From assembly GCA_022841825.1 (NCBI GenBank), contig JALHQT010000004.1, forward strand, positions 248,001 to 312,000: a DNA stretch of 64,000 bases, in the 5' to 3' direction. Source of the stretch: Anaerolineae bacterium (GTDB lineage: Bacteria; Chloroflexota; Anaerolineae; Aggregatilineales; Phototrophicaceae). The notes under the pieces were generated by a model. That model did not search any database. It had not been told where the DNA came from and saw only the letters and a program-made list of their open reading frames with translations. This document shows, in pieces, positions 1 to 9,028 of this stretch. The translations under genes were made by a program, and so were the position numbers. Position 1 is the stretch's first letter, and each line of letters starts with the position of its first letter.

Positions 1-647
1 ATTTCGATCTCAACCCATGCCACGCCTTCCAGAATGAGTTGCGCTAAATCATCCCACATTCGTCGCTTGCGCTCATCTACCTCGAGCCTGATCGCTTTTC
101 CGCTCTTTTCGTCTCGAAGGATTCGATGGGATAGAGCGATACGGCTGCTGATAGGCTTTCCGATTTTGGCGTAGTTGGTCATCGCATCATCGCGTGCCTT
201 GACGAGGCGATCAATTTCTCCTGCTGCCTTGTACCCAGACATCGCAATCCAAAGGCGATGGTTCGTAGAATCAACTCTTCCGTCTTGAAGCGAGTAAATC
301 ACGGCACCGCTATCAATGATGTTCTCTGTGACATAGGCATGGAGCGCCTGCGTCCTCGCAAAGCGATCGCCGTCCCGCACAATCAACACATCAAAGTCTT
401 TCGACTCCCAATGGGTCTTGAGCCGATTGAAGGCGTCTATCCCTTCTTTGGCAGCGTGCGATGCAACCTCATGGAAATCGAGGTAACGACGACTGTGTCC
501 TGGAACACGCAGAATATCGACAATCTGCCATCCGGATTGTTGCGCCAGTAGTCTCGCCTCTTCTTCCTGCTGAGGTAGGCTGATCTTTTCTGGCGAGTTC
601 TGCGCACGGGTAGATACCGCGCACCAGATCACCGCACGGGTAGTCAT
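1..647 (-). CDS. Serine recombinase (resolvase/invertase type), 3' end outside window
   Basis: Site-specific recombinase of the serine family, which would cut and rejoin DNA through a Ser-DNA intermediate. About 215 codons are visible and the frame is still open at base 1, so the C-terminal part is missing. The N-terminus reads AVSTRAQ, with Ser where the catalytic nucleophile sits. Further on come VRDGDRFART, matching the conserved Asp-Arg/Arg pair, and GEIDRLVKARDDA, like the conserved Glu-Arg helix after the active site. The ATG at 647 overlaps the TGA of the upstream gene (ATGA), so translation is probably coupled. The long spacing after the catalytic domain suggests a large serine integrase rather than a short resolvase, but the deciding domain is not in view. 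Its target site is unknown. Confidence 0.8.
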   Translation of the reverse strand, partial: MTTRAVIWCAVSTRAQNSPEKISLPQQEEEARLLAQQSGWQIVDILRVPGHSRRYLDFHEVASHAAKEGIDAFNRLKTHWESKDFDVLIVRDGDRFARTQALHAYVTENIIDSGAVIYSLQDGRVDSTNHRLWIAMSGYKAAGEIDRLVKARDDAMTNYAKIGKPISSRIALSHRILRDEKSGKAIRLEVDERKRRMWDDLAQLILEGVAWVEIE

Positions 648-904
648 GATGACTTCTCCGAGCGTGCGGTTACGGCGCGATACTTCCACTCATAGCCGAT
701 TGGCCCGTGTCGCGGAACCTGATCAGTTTCTATCAATCCAGCCTCAACTAGTTTGGCGAGCAAGACGATATCCCACTTGTTGAGTGCGGATTTGCCGACT
801 CGCTTTGCCAGCTCCGTCCGATTCAGCCAATCTTCCGCCTTGCGCAGCTCGTCGAGAATTTTTTTTGCCTGGGGAGTCAAATGGCTTGGAGACGGAGGCG
901 ACAT
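644..904 (-). CDS. Small winged-helix-like protein upstream of the recombinase
   Basis: An 86-residue protein. Residues about 9-75 (LTPQAKKILDELRKAEDWLN, then TELAKRV and LAKLVEAGLIE) have the helix-turn-helix then 'LVEAGLIE' pattern of winged-helix DNA-binding domains of the MarR/ArsR fold. It sits between another small gene, which it overlaps by 28 bases, and the recombinase, which it overlaps by 4. This suggests an accessory or regulatory factor for the recombinase (inference). The Shine-Dalgarno signal is weak, and coupling from the upstream gene is likely. I do not recognise a named family. Confidence 0.6.
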   Translation of the reverse strand: MSPPSPSHLTPQAKKILDELRKAEDWLNRTELAKRVGKSALNKWDIVLLAKLVEAGLIETDQVPRHGPIGYEWKYRAVTARSEKSS

Positions 905-1119
905 AGGAATTCCAAGAGCGCACGTAAATCGCCGCCGAATACCGCTGCAAGCTGTTCATTTGTGAGCGGAGTCCCGACCGGAGGCAATTGGACAAAGCTT
1001 TCACGCAGGCTAGGATGGATATGATCTTCGATCTCGCGCTTCGCCACGACATCGTGTCCATTTGCTGCATCGGGGTGGTCAATTGCGTTTGGCGCGATAG
1101 GGTGGGGTATGATCGCCAT
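877..1119 (-). CDS. Hypothetical protein, first gene of the recombinase operon
   Basis: An 80-residue protein of unknown function. It is acidic and Pro/His-rich at the start (MAIIPHPIAPNAIDHPDA) and ends in a helical segment, LRALLEFLCRLRLQAI. The frame opens further upstream to an ATG at 1227. I prefer the ATG at 1119 because AGGAG lies 8 bases before it, while the longer start has no ribosome site and would add an odd hydrophobic stretch. It overlaps the next gene by 28 bases, as in a compact mobile-element operon. Confidence 0.5.
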   Translation of the reverse strand: MAIIPHPIAPNAIDHPDAANGHDVVAKREIEDHIHPSLRESFVQLPPVGTPLTNEQLAAVFGGDLRALLEFLCRLRLQAI

Positions 1120-1419
1120 GTCGCTGCTCCTGAGTACACGTACATATGAACAGCGTAGCAAAGCGACGAAGGCGACTCGCTGTAGGATCAACAGAATTGC
1201 CGATGTAATTCTTACAGGATTTTGCATCGATATTTCAAGCCGTCTCTGCGTTTGAATCCTCCGTGCGATTACACGCTAGCACACTTGCGAGAAGAAACTG
1301 CTGAAATACTGCGGTGGTGGGTTAGCAGAATTACATAGCAATATGGCAAATTTCTATCATTTGTAGATGTGAACGGAGTGTATCCGAGCTTTACATAACA
1401 ACGGTTGAAAAACTTGTCT
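1120..1419. other. Non-coding stretch with a weak minus-strand promoter candidate
   Basis: About 300 bases between the recombinase operon and the end of the regulator gene. On the minus strand TTGAAA (1238-1233) lies 17-18 bases before TAAGAA-like bases near 1214-1209, which could be the operon promoter. The match is poor at -10. The part from about 1300 to 1400 is AT-richer than the surroundings. I see no clear terminator, repeat or gene in it. Confidence 0.3.
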
Positions 1420-4400
1420 TCACTGAGTGGTAGATTCGTCTTGCGACTGCAGCATCTCGGCTATGGTCGCTGCTAGTTTGGCGAATGCGGGATGTTGTGT
1501 TTCATCCGCACGAAACGAAACGCCGTTGGATGCCATCCAGCGTTCGACCCACTTGTGCTGAAGTTGGGGTGTATTGTCATGCGCAATTGCTCTAATGGAG
1601 TATCCCTCGGCTTTTGGCAGGAACAAGCCCAGTGGCATCAGCCACCCGCGGTACGCCATATTTTGCATATATCCGTCATCGATGGTCAATTGGAGGCTCT
1701 GGCTGGCAGCCTGCCAGTGCTTTAGGGTCACAAGCCCATAGACGCGTGCGAGATTAATCATGAAGCGCAGGTCTCGATTGATGGTGCTGGGCCAGATGAG
1801 GCTATCCACGGAAAGCACCCCCAGATGATCGAGATTGCGCTCCAACGCCTCACGTTCACCACGCAGCAGGTTGGCGAATGCGCTCATGGCAATTCCACAC
1901 GCGCGCACGATTGCAAAATCTGCATCGTCGCTTAGGCTCAGCAAGCTCCGAGCATGTTGAGCAGCAGGTTCCCATTCGCCAAGCAGAACATAGACCCATC
2001 CCAAAGCGACAACTCTCAGAAGCGCACTTCCATGACTAAAAGTGTCGCTGAAAAATGTGAATGCCGAAGACAGGTCTTGTTTGGCGGTATCGAGCGCGCC
2101 GTCCAGAAGATGCATTTCCCCACGCAACACAATCATTTCGTATTCGCCGACGAGATCACCCACTCCACGACGAAGGCTGAGGCTGATCTGCATATGATGG
2201 CGCGCCGTTTCACGCTCGAATCGACCGATTGCGGCGTATGCAAGCCCCTTATGAAGCAGCCCCATGGCAAATGCATTTGGGTGGTGTTCGTAGTAACGGC
2301 TCGCTTTCTCAAACCACGAAACAGCACTCGTATGTTGTGTATCCATCAATGCGCGCCAGCCGAGTTCCATCTGGACATGCGCGACTTCGGCAGCTTCGTT
2401 GGCGGCTTCCGCCGCAGACAGGGCAGCCACGAGGCGCTCTGTGACATGACCATCATCAGCGTATAGACGAGAAACTAGCTTCGTGCGCAGCCATTGGCTT
2501 TCAGCGTATGGTACATTCCAAGCAAACTGGCGCGCTTCGTTGAACAGCGTCAAACCTTGTTCCCAAAGTCCACTGAATTGAAAGAACAAGCGAAGAGGTT
2601 CGATCATGCGCAGCAGGGCATTCGTATTGCGCAATGCCAATGCATATCGCCACGCAGCTCTGAGATTCGGCAGCTCCAGGTCAAGTTCGTGCCAGATCAC
2701 ACTTTGCTTATGCCCGGTAATCCCGTGTTCACGAGCAGCAGCGTAGCCGGCAAAGTAGACGCAGTGCGCTGCTTGCGCAGCTCGCAGCACCTGTTCGTCA
2801 CAATGATCGTACAGGTACTGGCGCAACAGATCATGAAGTAGATAGCGCTGATTGCTGCCGGAATAACTGATCAAGGATTTTGCGACGATCTGTTTGAGCA
2901 GAGCCACCGAGACCTGAGATACATGCTGAGCAGCATGACGACTAAAACTCCCACGAAACACCGACAATCGAAGCAACCCCTGCTGCTCTTCTGCGCTCAA
3001 CCTCGCCCAAACCGCATCCAGCACGGCACGCATCGAACGGTGACGTTCCGGCACATCCAGATAATCGGTGCGCAAAAAGTCGTAGCTTGCTGCGATTTCA
3101 TCTGCGATCTCACTCGCTTGCAGCACATCGCACCATGCTGCCGCCAGAATAATCGCCAAGGGCATCCCATTCGTTAGACTGCATATTCGGCGGATGCCAT
3201 TCAGTGAGGTGTTGTCAACGGAAAATGCTGGATTTACATGCTGGGCAGTGTGTATGAAGAGTTGTACAGCACCCACAAACTCATCAGTAGGCTGCTGCGA
3301 GGCATCAATGGGAAGTCCCTGGAGCGGAAAACAGAACTCCTGCTTCAACGAAAGGCTGCCTTGTGAAGTGACGATGAAACTGACGTGAGGCGCGGTTTCG
3401 AGGAGTGCCTGAATAACGTCTGAGGCTCCTTCGAGAGGATCGAAGTTATCCAGAATGACGAGGGAGCGCCGCGATTGAACACTCATGATCAGAGACCCTA
3501 ACATGTCTCCAACGGGCAGGGGCGGTGCCTGAAAAACCCTTGAAAGCATTTCCAGTAAACCTGCTGCCGTGATGGGAGATGGAAAACTGATGAACAGAGA
3601 CCCATCCTGGAACTCCTCAGCTATCCGATGTCCCAGCATGATTGCCAGATGTGTCTTGCCTATCCCAGACGGACCGGAAATCGTGATCAGGCGCTCATGA
3701 TTGGCAAAAACGCCAACAAGTGTCTCCAGTTCCTTTTCACGCCCGATCAAGGGTTCCCGGATGGGCAGGATTGCGTGCGAAGAAAGTTTTAAGTGAGGTT
3801 CGTTACGGGTAGGAGACGTGGTATTTTGCTGAATTCGTTCATAAAGGGCTTGGGTGGCGGGATCTGGCTCAAGTCCGAGACCATTCATCAGCGCCGCTTG
3901 TGTGCTTTGATATTCGAGTAACGCATTGTGTCGTTGATTGGTGTCGATATAGAGCTGAATCAGCAGTCTGCGGAAGTCCTCATTGAGCGGGTCGATTTCC
4001 ACAAGGCGTTTCGCATAGGGAATCGCTTGCGCAGACTCTCCATGGGCGATCTGTGTCTGGACATGACGCCTCAGAAGCTGCTCAAACGCCGACCTCAGCT
4101 TCTCTTCTTCTGCCCAATGCCATGCATCGTAGCTCGGCGCATCGGGCAGAGAAAAGCCCGCCAACAGGTCGAACTGGTAGAGCCTGACGACTTCATCGAC
4201 CTCGACTGCGGACAGGCGTTTCGTAGTCTGCCGGGCGACGGTGGTCTTGATTTGCCCGACATCAGTCCATATGTCATCACCGCGCAAGCCGACTTCACCG
4301 CGTGAGCTGTCAAACCAGTCATCGCCCAAACGGTGGCGCAGCACCGAGAGGGCGATCCGAAGCTGCGTCCGGCTTGTTTCGACATCGGGCCACAGCAGGG

Positions 4401-4545
4401 CTGCCAGCCAATCCCTCGAATGCCCTCGCTCGGTGATTGCAAGGTACGCCAGCAGCGCGACTGCTTTCTGACGCTCAATTGAAATCGGCTGCCCCGCGAG
4501 TTCAATACGAGGGGTTCCCATCAAATAAAGATTGAGTCTTTTCAT
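1420..4545 (-). CDS. SARP/BTAD-type transcriptional activator with NTPase and helical-repeat domains
   Basis: A large one-component regulator of the AfsR/SARP type, about 1041 residues. Residues about 1-95 form an OmpR-like winged helix. A bacterial transcriptional activation domain follows (about 100-245, with PYAKRLVEIDPLNEDFRRLL). Then comes an NB-ARC/STAND-like ATPase with Walker A (GPSGIGKTH, about residue 295) and a Walker B-like LVILDNFD. The C-terminal half is helical and TPR-like. Family knowledge: the DNA-binding plus BTAD part activates promoters with 11-bp direct repeats, and the ATPase gates activity. It is divergent from the sugar-uptake operon and is its likely regulator. The frame also allows a TTG start at 4554; I prefer the ATG at 4545. 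There is no C-terminal LuxR helix-turn-helix, so it is not MalT. Confidence 0.85.
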   Translation of the reverse strand: MKRLNLYLMGTPRIELAGQPISIERQKAVALLAYLAITERGHSRDWLAALLWPDVETSRTQLRIALSVLRHRLGDDWFDSSRGEVGLRGDDIWTDVGQIKTTVARQTTKRLSAVEVDEVVRLYQFDLLAGFSLPDAPSYDAWHWAEEEKLRSAFEQLLRRHVQTQIAHGESAQAIPYAKRLVEIDPLNEDFRRLLIQLYIDTNQRHNALLEYQSTQAALMNGLGLEPDPATQALYERIQQNTTSPTRNEPHLKLSSHAILPIREPLIGREKELETLVGVFANHERLITISGPSGIGKTHLAIMLGHRIAEEFQDGSLFISFPSPITAAGLLEMLSRVFQAPPLPVGDMLGSLIMSVQSRRSLVILDNFDPLEGASDVIQALLETAPHVSFIVTSQGSLSLKQEFCFPLQGLPIDASQQPTDEFVGAVQLFIHTAQHVNPAFSVDNTSLNGIRRICSLTNGMPLAIILAAAWCDVLQASEIADEIAASYDFLRTDYLDVPERHRSMRAVLDAVWARLSAEEQQGLLRLSVFRGSFSRHAAQHVSQVSVALLKQIVAKSLISYSGSNQRYLLHDLLRQYLYDHCDEQVLRAAQAAHCVYFAGYAAAREHGITGHKQSVIWHELDLELPNLRAAWRYALALRNTNALLRMIEPLRLFFQFSGLWEQGLTLFNEARQFAWNVPYAESQWLRTKLVSRLYADDGHVTERLVAALSAAEAANEAAEVAHVQMELGWRALMDTQHTSAVSWFEKASRYYEHHPNAFAMGLLHKGLAYAAIGRFERETARHHMQISLSLRRGVGDLVGEYEMIVLRGEMHLLDGALDTAKQDLSSAFTFFSDTFSHGSALLRVVALGWVYVLLGEWEPAAQHARSLLSLSDDADFAIVRACGIAMSAFANLLRGEREALERNLDHLGVLSVDSLIWPSTINRDLRFMINLARVYGLVTLKHWQAASQSLQLTIDDGYMQNMAYRGWLMPLGLFLPKAEGYSIRAIAHDNTPQLQHKWVERWMASNGVSFRADETQHPAFAKLAATIAEMLQSQDESTTQ

Positions 4546-4606
4546 AAGCTGCAAACTCTATGCCACACATTCGCCTGATTCTAGCAGTTGTGCGGGTCGT
4601 AGGGTA

Positions 4607-4640
4607 CAGATACGTTTCTGATACGCTCTGCATCTACACT
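4607..4640 (+). promoter_or_regulatory. SARP-like direct repeat and -10 of the glycan operon
   Basis: Heptamers GATACGT (4609-4615) and GATACGC (4620-4626) are separated by 4 bases, giving an 11-bp period. Eight bases after the second comes TACACT (4635-4640), a plausible -10. This is the geometry known for SARP activators, which replace a -35 element. The site lies about 60 bases upstream of the start of the binding-protein gene and next to a SARP-type regulator gene. Confidence 0.55.
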
Positions 4641-4647
4641 CAGCAGT

Positions 4648-4661
4648 AACGGAAAACCGTT
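4648..4661. promoter_or_regulatory. Inverted repeat AACGG-AAAA-CCGTT at the expected transcription start
   Basis: Perfect 5-bp arms around AAAA, immediately downstream of the predicted -10. In position it resembles a repressor operator; LacI-family operators often have CG-containing arms, but no such regulator is in the window. It could also be an early hairpin in the transcript. Confidence 0.35.
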
Positions 4662-4686
4662 TTGTATGAATGATTGGAGTTTTGAG

Positions 4687-6495
4687 ATGAAAAGGCTGCT
4701 TGTTCTCGTCCTAACGCTGTGTATTCTGTCGTTGACAGTCTTCCCGGCTGTCGCGCAGGATCGCCCCGATCTGCTCATCTGGGCAGATTCCACCCGTGCG
4801 CCAGCACTCCAAGGGTTGGTGGAACAGTTCTCCGAAGAATACGGTGTCACCGCAGAAGTCCAGGAAATCGCGATGGGTGACATCCGCTCTAACCTGCCCG
4901 TCGCAGGACCCGCCGGCGAAGGTCCCGACATTGTCGTGGGCGCACATGACTGGCTTGGCGAATACATTCAGAACGCGGCAATCGTCCCGGTCGAACTGGG
5001 TGATGTCGCTGAACAGTTCTCGCCCAGCTCACTCGGACTCTTCACCATAGACGGTGTCCTCTATGGCGTGCCGTATGCAGTGGAAAACCTCGCTTTCTTC
5101 CGCAACACCGATCTTGTGCCTGAAGCACCCGCGACATGGGATGAAGTGTTCGAGATCACAGCAGAGCTGGTCGATTCGGGCACGTCGCAGTTCGGCTTCG
5201 TCATCGCCAACAACGCCAGCTACGACTTCTTCCCGATTATGACTGCTTTTGGGGGTTATGTCTTCGGGCGTGATGATGCCGGTAACTTCCTCCCAGGCGA
5301 CATCGGCATTGGCAGTGCCGGGACGATTGCCGCTGCCGACTACATCAAGCAGTTTGTCGATGCTGGGTATTTGAACGCCGATATCAATGGGGATGCGCAA
5401 ATCGCGCTCTTCAGCACGGGCGACGCAGCCATGACCCTAACCGGTCCCTGGTGGCTGAACCGCCTGCGCGAGGCAGGCGTGCCATTCGCCATCAGCGATA
5501 TTCCGGCAGGTCCCGAAGGTCCCGGTGTTCCGTTCATCGGTGGTCAGGGCTTCATGGTCAGCGCTTTCAGCGAAAACCAACTGCTGGCGCAGGTTTTCCT
5601 CGGCGAGTTTATGGCGACGACCGACGCGATGCTTGCACTGTACAATGTCGATCCGCGTCCGCCGGCGTTCCTGCCTGCGTTGGAAGCGATTGAAGAAACG
5701 GCGATGGCAGAATTCCAGCAAGCGGGCGCAGCAGGTGTCCCGCTCCCGGCAATTCCCGAGATGGCATCCGTCTGGGGCTCGTGGGGCAACGCATTGCAGT
5801 TTGTCGTCAGCGGCGAGCTGACGCCCGAAGAATCCTACACCCAGGCGCAAACGCAGATCGTCGAACTAATCGGCGCGATGGATGCTGCGCCCACCAGCGT
5901 TGGCTTGGTCGGCAACTTCCAGGCGCTGCTCGGCTGTGCGAGCGACTGGGCACCAGATTGCGAAAACACCTTCATGACCTCCAACGGCGATGATGGTTCA
6001 TACTCGATTACCACGGCGGCGCTGCCTGCTGGCGACTACGAAGCAAAGGTCGCCTTTGACGGAGCCTGGGATCGCAACTTCGGCGCGGGCGGTACTGCTG
6101 GCGGCGATAACATCCTCTTCTCGGTTCCTGCCGATAACACGCTGATGGTCTTCAATTTCGACGCCGACAATGCCCTGTCGATCAGCGAAGGCTCGGTTGC
6201 GCTCGTCGGCAGCGTCCAGTCAGCGCTCGGTTGCCCGGGTGACTGGCAGCCGGAATGCGCTGAAACCGAAATGACACCGAATGGCGATGGCGCCTTCACG
6301 CTGACGACGGCTGCACTCGCCGCAGGCGACTATGAAGTCAAGGTCGCGCTGAACGACGGTTGGGCGATCAACTACGGTGCAGATGGCGCGCGCAACGGCG
6401 ACAATATCGCCTTCAGCGTGCCAGCCGACGGCACCGAAGTGGTCTTCACATTCGACGCCACCAGCAATGTGCTGACAGTGGCGGCAGGCAGCTAG
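4687..6495 (+). CDS. Sugar ABC transporter binding protein with two C-terminal X25-like starch-binding modules
   Basis: Extracellular solute-binding protein of the maltose/maltodextrin type, 602 residues. The signal peptide is MKRLLVLVLTLCILSLTVFP with cleavage after AVA. I chose ATG 4687 because GGAG lies 7-8 bases before it; the frame opens at 4666. Residues about 25-400 are the binding-protein fold (GDIRSNLPVAGPAGEGPDIV is typical of MalE). Two tandem modules follow, about 403-500 and 500-602. Each starts with a Cys pair around a Trp (LGCASDWAPDC, LGCPGDWQPEC) and ends in ADN/ADG plus a beta strand, as in the X25 domains of pullulanases. Normal MalE proteins are about 390 residues, so the tail is extra. 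It is first in the operon, ahead of the permeases. Confidence 0.88.
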   Translation: MKRLLVLVLTLCILSLTVFPAVAQDRPDLLIWADSTRAPALQGLVEQFSEEYGVTAEVQEIAMGDIRSNLPVAGPAGEGPDIVVGAHDWLGEYIQNAAIVPVELGDVAEQFSPSSLGLFTIDGVLYGVPYAVENLAFFRNTDLVPEAPATWDEVFEITAELVDSGTSQFGFVIANNASYDFFPIMTAFGGYVFGRDDAGNFLPGDIGIGSAGTIAAADYIKQFVDAGYLNADINGDAQIALFSTGDAAMTLTGPWWLNRLREAGVPFAISDIPAGPEGPGVPFIGGQGFMVSAFSENQLLAQVFLGEFMATTDAMLALYNVDPRPPAFLPALEAIEETAMAEFQQAGAAGVPLPAIPEMASVWGSWGNALQFVVSGELTPEESYTQAQTQIVELIGAMDAAPTSVGLVGNFQALLGCASDWAPDCENTFMTSNGDDGSYSITTAALPAGDYEAKVAFDGAWDRNFGAGGTAGGDNILFSVPADNTLMVFNFDADNALSISEGSVALVGSVQSALGCPGDWQPECAETEMTPNGDGAFTLTTAALAAGDYEVKVALNDGWAINYGADGARNGDNIAFSVPADGTEVVFTFDATSNVLTVAAGS

Positions 6496-6496
6496 G

Positions 6497-8101
6497 GTGG
6501 CAGCGATCGTGGGGCAGGCTGAGAACTTTGGCGGGTTCTCAGCCCCCGCCCCCAAATGGTCCATCGCCTTACAATGGCTGTTGCTGCTGGTAGTAGACGC
6601 CTTCGGTATCTTTCTTGCGGTCTCGATTGGGCAGGATGGCAACTGGTTCTTCGCTATTGCCATCATTTTAACCTTACTGCTCATCAACGTCGTCACACTC
6701 GTTCCCAGGCTATGGCCCCTCAAGTGGGTCTCCCCAGCTCTGGCGCTGATGATCATTCTGTCTGTATATCCATTGTTGTATACGCTTTACATTGCCTTTA
6801 CCAATTACAGTGATGGTCATCGTTTCACCAAAGTCGAAGCGGTGGAACTGCTCGGAGAACGTCGCTACCTGCCCGAAGGTGGAACGGCATACCGTTGGCT
6901 CGTCTTTCAGAATGAGGCGGGTGACTATGCGCTTTGGCTGACGGATGATGCAGGAGAAAGCTTCTTCGCACGACCGAACACTGCGCTCGAAGCAGTCACG
7001 CCGAATGACAGCGGCAGCGCTCCCTACAATGAAGACGGCGTCCCTGCCAGCATTAACGGCTACACGCTCCTGGAAGGCGGCGCGCGCTTCCGCGCCATTA
7101 ACGACATTCAAGATCTTACCTTTGGCGATGCCGGGAATGCCGTTGGCATTCAATCTCCGCAGGCAGCCGGGGTCTTTGAGCAGCAGTGGGTGTACGACTC
7201 CGCGACGGATACCCTGACCGACCGCGCGACCAATACTGTCTACTCCGCCAATAATGTGACCGGTGAATTCGTCGCTCCCGATGGCAATACAGCACCAATC
7301 GGTTTCTGGGTGACCGTAGGATTCGACAACTTCGCACGCATCGTCAGCACGACACTGTCGCAGGGACCGCTGCTGCGTGTCGTCCTATGGACAATCGCGT
7401 TCGCCCTCATCGGGACGCTTTCGAGCTTTGGGCTGGGGCTGGTCAGCGCGCTGGTCTTGAACGGTAGCAGCTTCGGCATGCGCCTGCTGCGCACGCTGAT
7501 GATCATTCCGTATGCGGTGCCGGGCTTGGTCAGTGTGCTCGTCTGGCGCGGGATGCTAAATGCGAATATCGGCGTCATTCCGACGACGATGGAGTCACTC
7601 TTTGGTTGGGCACCACCCTTTTCCACAGATCCCGGCTGGGCGAAGTTTGCCATTTTGCTCGTCAATCTGTGGTTCGCCGCGCCGTACTTCATGCTGATCG
7701 CCAGTGGCGCTCTTCAATCGATCTCGTCGGATGTGTACGAAGCCGCTGATGTGGATGGTGCGTCGCGCTGGACGCAGTTCTGGCGCATCACGCTGCCGCT
7801 GGTGCTGGTCTCGCTGGGTCCGCTGCTGATCGCGTCAATCATCTTCAACTTCAACAACTTTTTCCTAATGGAAGCGTTGTTTGGTGGGGGTCCGCCCATG
7901 GCGGGGACATCTGCGCCGCCTGTGGGGCACACCGATAACCTCATCTCGTACACCTATCGCTTGGCGTTCGCAGCAGGCGGTACCAAAGACTACGGTCTGG
8001 CATCGGCGCTTGGCGTCATCATCTTCGTGATCGTCGGTGCGCTGACGCTGTTGCAATTCCGCCTCACTCGCACATGGGAACAGGTAAGCGAAAATGTCTA
8101 G
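6497..8101 (+). CDS. Maltose-type ABC transporter permease, MalF-like
   Basis: Inner-membrane permease for sugar import, 534 residues, starting at a GTG one base after the stop of the binding protein. There are two or three membrane segments in the first 100 residues, a large extracytoplasmic loop (about 105-275) like the MalF P2 loop, and then six further hydrophobic segments. The coupling-helix EAA motif is seen as EAADVDGASRWTQFWRITLP, which docks on the ATPase. The last 8 bases overlap the next gene. No ATP-binding subunit is encoded nearby, so a shared MsmX/MalK-type ATPase elsewhere is expected (inference). Confidence 0.9.
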   Translation: MAAIVGQAENFGGFSAPAPKWSIALQWLLLLVVDAFGIFLAVSIGQDGNWFFAIAIILTLLLINVVTLVPRLWPLKWVSPALALMIILSVYPLLYTLYIAFTNYSDGHRFTKVEAVELLGERRYLPEGGTAYRWLVFQNEAGDYALWLTDDAGESFFARPNTALEAVTPNDSGSAPYNEDGVPASINGYTLLEGGARFRAINDIQDLTFGDAGNAVGIQSPQAAGVFEQQWVYDSATDTLTDRATNTVYSANNVTGEFVAPDGNTAPIGFWVTVGFDNFARIVSTTLSQGPLLRVVLWTIAFALIGTLSSFGLGLVSALVLNGSSFGMRLLRTLMIIPYAVPGLVSVLVWRGMLNANIGVIPTTMESLFGWAPPFSTDPGWAKFAILLVNLWFAAPYFMLIASGALQSISSDVYEAADVDGASRWTQFWRITLPLVLVSLGPLLIASIIFNFNNFFLMEALFGGGPPMAGTSAPPVGHTDNLISYTYRLAFAAGGTKDYGLASALGVIIFVIVGALTLLQFRLTRTWEQVSENV

Positions 8102-9026
8102 CTCAGCCGTTCAATCCCGAACGATCGCCGCACAGATTGGGCAAAGCGAGAAGCGCCCGTCTTCGAACGACTGGTTGTTGAAGGCAATCCGCGTCGTCTT
8201 CATCGTCGCGCTGCTGCTGTTTGCCCTCTTTCCCATCATCTGGGTCATCTCGGCATCGTTTAACCCATCGGGGTCGATGTCGTCGCAAACACTGATCCCT
8301 CAAAACGTTGAGAGCATTGGCGATCTTTTCACCAATTACAACCGTCTCTTCAACGACCCACAGGTACCGTTCTGGCGCTGGGTGGGCAACTCGTTGTTCA
8401 TATCCGGGCTAACGTCGATCATCATCGTCCTGGTCGCCGCGCTGAGTGCTTACGCCTTTTCGCGCTTCCGCTTCCGCTTCCGCCGAAATCTCTTGTTGGG
8501 CATATTTCTCGTCCAGGTCTTCCCGAACATCCTGGCAATGGTCGCCATCTATCTGATGGTCTTGCAGCTTGGCAAGTATGTTCCCGCGCTCGGTCTGAAT
8601 ACCTATGGCGGGCTGATCATGATCTATATCGGCGGCGGGATGGCGCTCAACATCTGGCTGATGAAGGGCTTTTTCGATACCGTGCCGCGAGAGATCGATG
8701 AGTCGGCAATGGTCGATGGCGCAAGCACCTCGCAGATCTACTGGCAGCTCATCTTCCCCCTCGTGCGCCCTGTCCTGGCAGTGGTGGGGCTGCTCTCCTT
8801 CAGCGGCACGCTGGGCGACTTCCTGCTGGCGCGCGTGCTCATCACCGACCGCGAGAACTGGACGCTGATGGTCGGCTTGTACAGCTTTGTCGAGGGGCGT
8901 TTCTCGGATGACTGGGGCGTCTTCGCGGCGGGAGCACTGCTGGCAGCGATCCCGATTGTTGCGCTCTATCTCTTCCTTCAGCGCTACATCGTGAGCGGCT
9001 TGACAGCGGGCGCGGTGAAGGGCTGA
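8094..9026 (+). CDS. Maltose-type ABC transporter permease, MalG-like
   Basis: Second permease of the importer, 310 residues, six predicted membrane helices. The EAA loop reads ESAMVDGASTSQIYWQLIFP, as in MalG-type subunits. It overlaps the MalF-like gene by 8 bases and is followed 2 bases later by the GH13 gene, so the three transporter genes and the hydrolases are one transcript. Length and topology are normal for the family. Confidence 0.9.
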   Translation: MSSSAVQSRTIAAQIGQSEKRPSSNDWLLKAIRVVFIVALLLFALFPIIWVISASFNPSGSMSSQTLIPQNVESIGDLFTNYNRLFNDPQVPFWRWVGNSLFISGLTSIIIVLVAALSAYAFSRFRFRFRRNLLLGIFLVQVFPNILAMVAIYLMVLQLGKYVPALGLNTYGGLIMIYIGGGMALNIWLMKGFFDTVPREIDESAMVDGASTSQIYWQLIFPLVRPVLAVVGLLSFSGTLGDFLLARVLITDRENWTLMVGLYSFVEGRFSDDWGVFAAGALLAAIPIVALYLFLQRYIVSGLTAGAVKG

Positions 9027-9028
9027 TC

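Noticed and set aside
1120-1227. Longer start for the first recombinase-operon gene (ATG 1227)
   Set aside because: No ribosome site and adds an unlikely hydrophobic stretch; AGGAG precedes ATG 1119.
1420-4545. MalT-type regulator
   Set aside because: DNA-binding and BTAD domains are N-terminal and there is no LuxR-type C-terminus.
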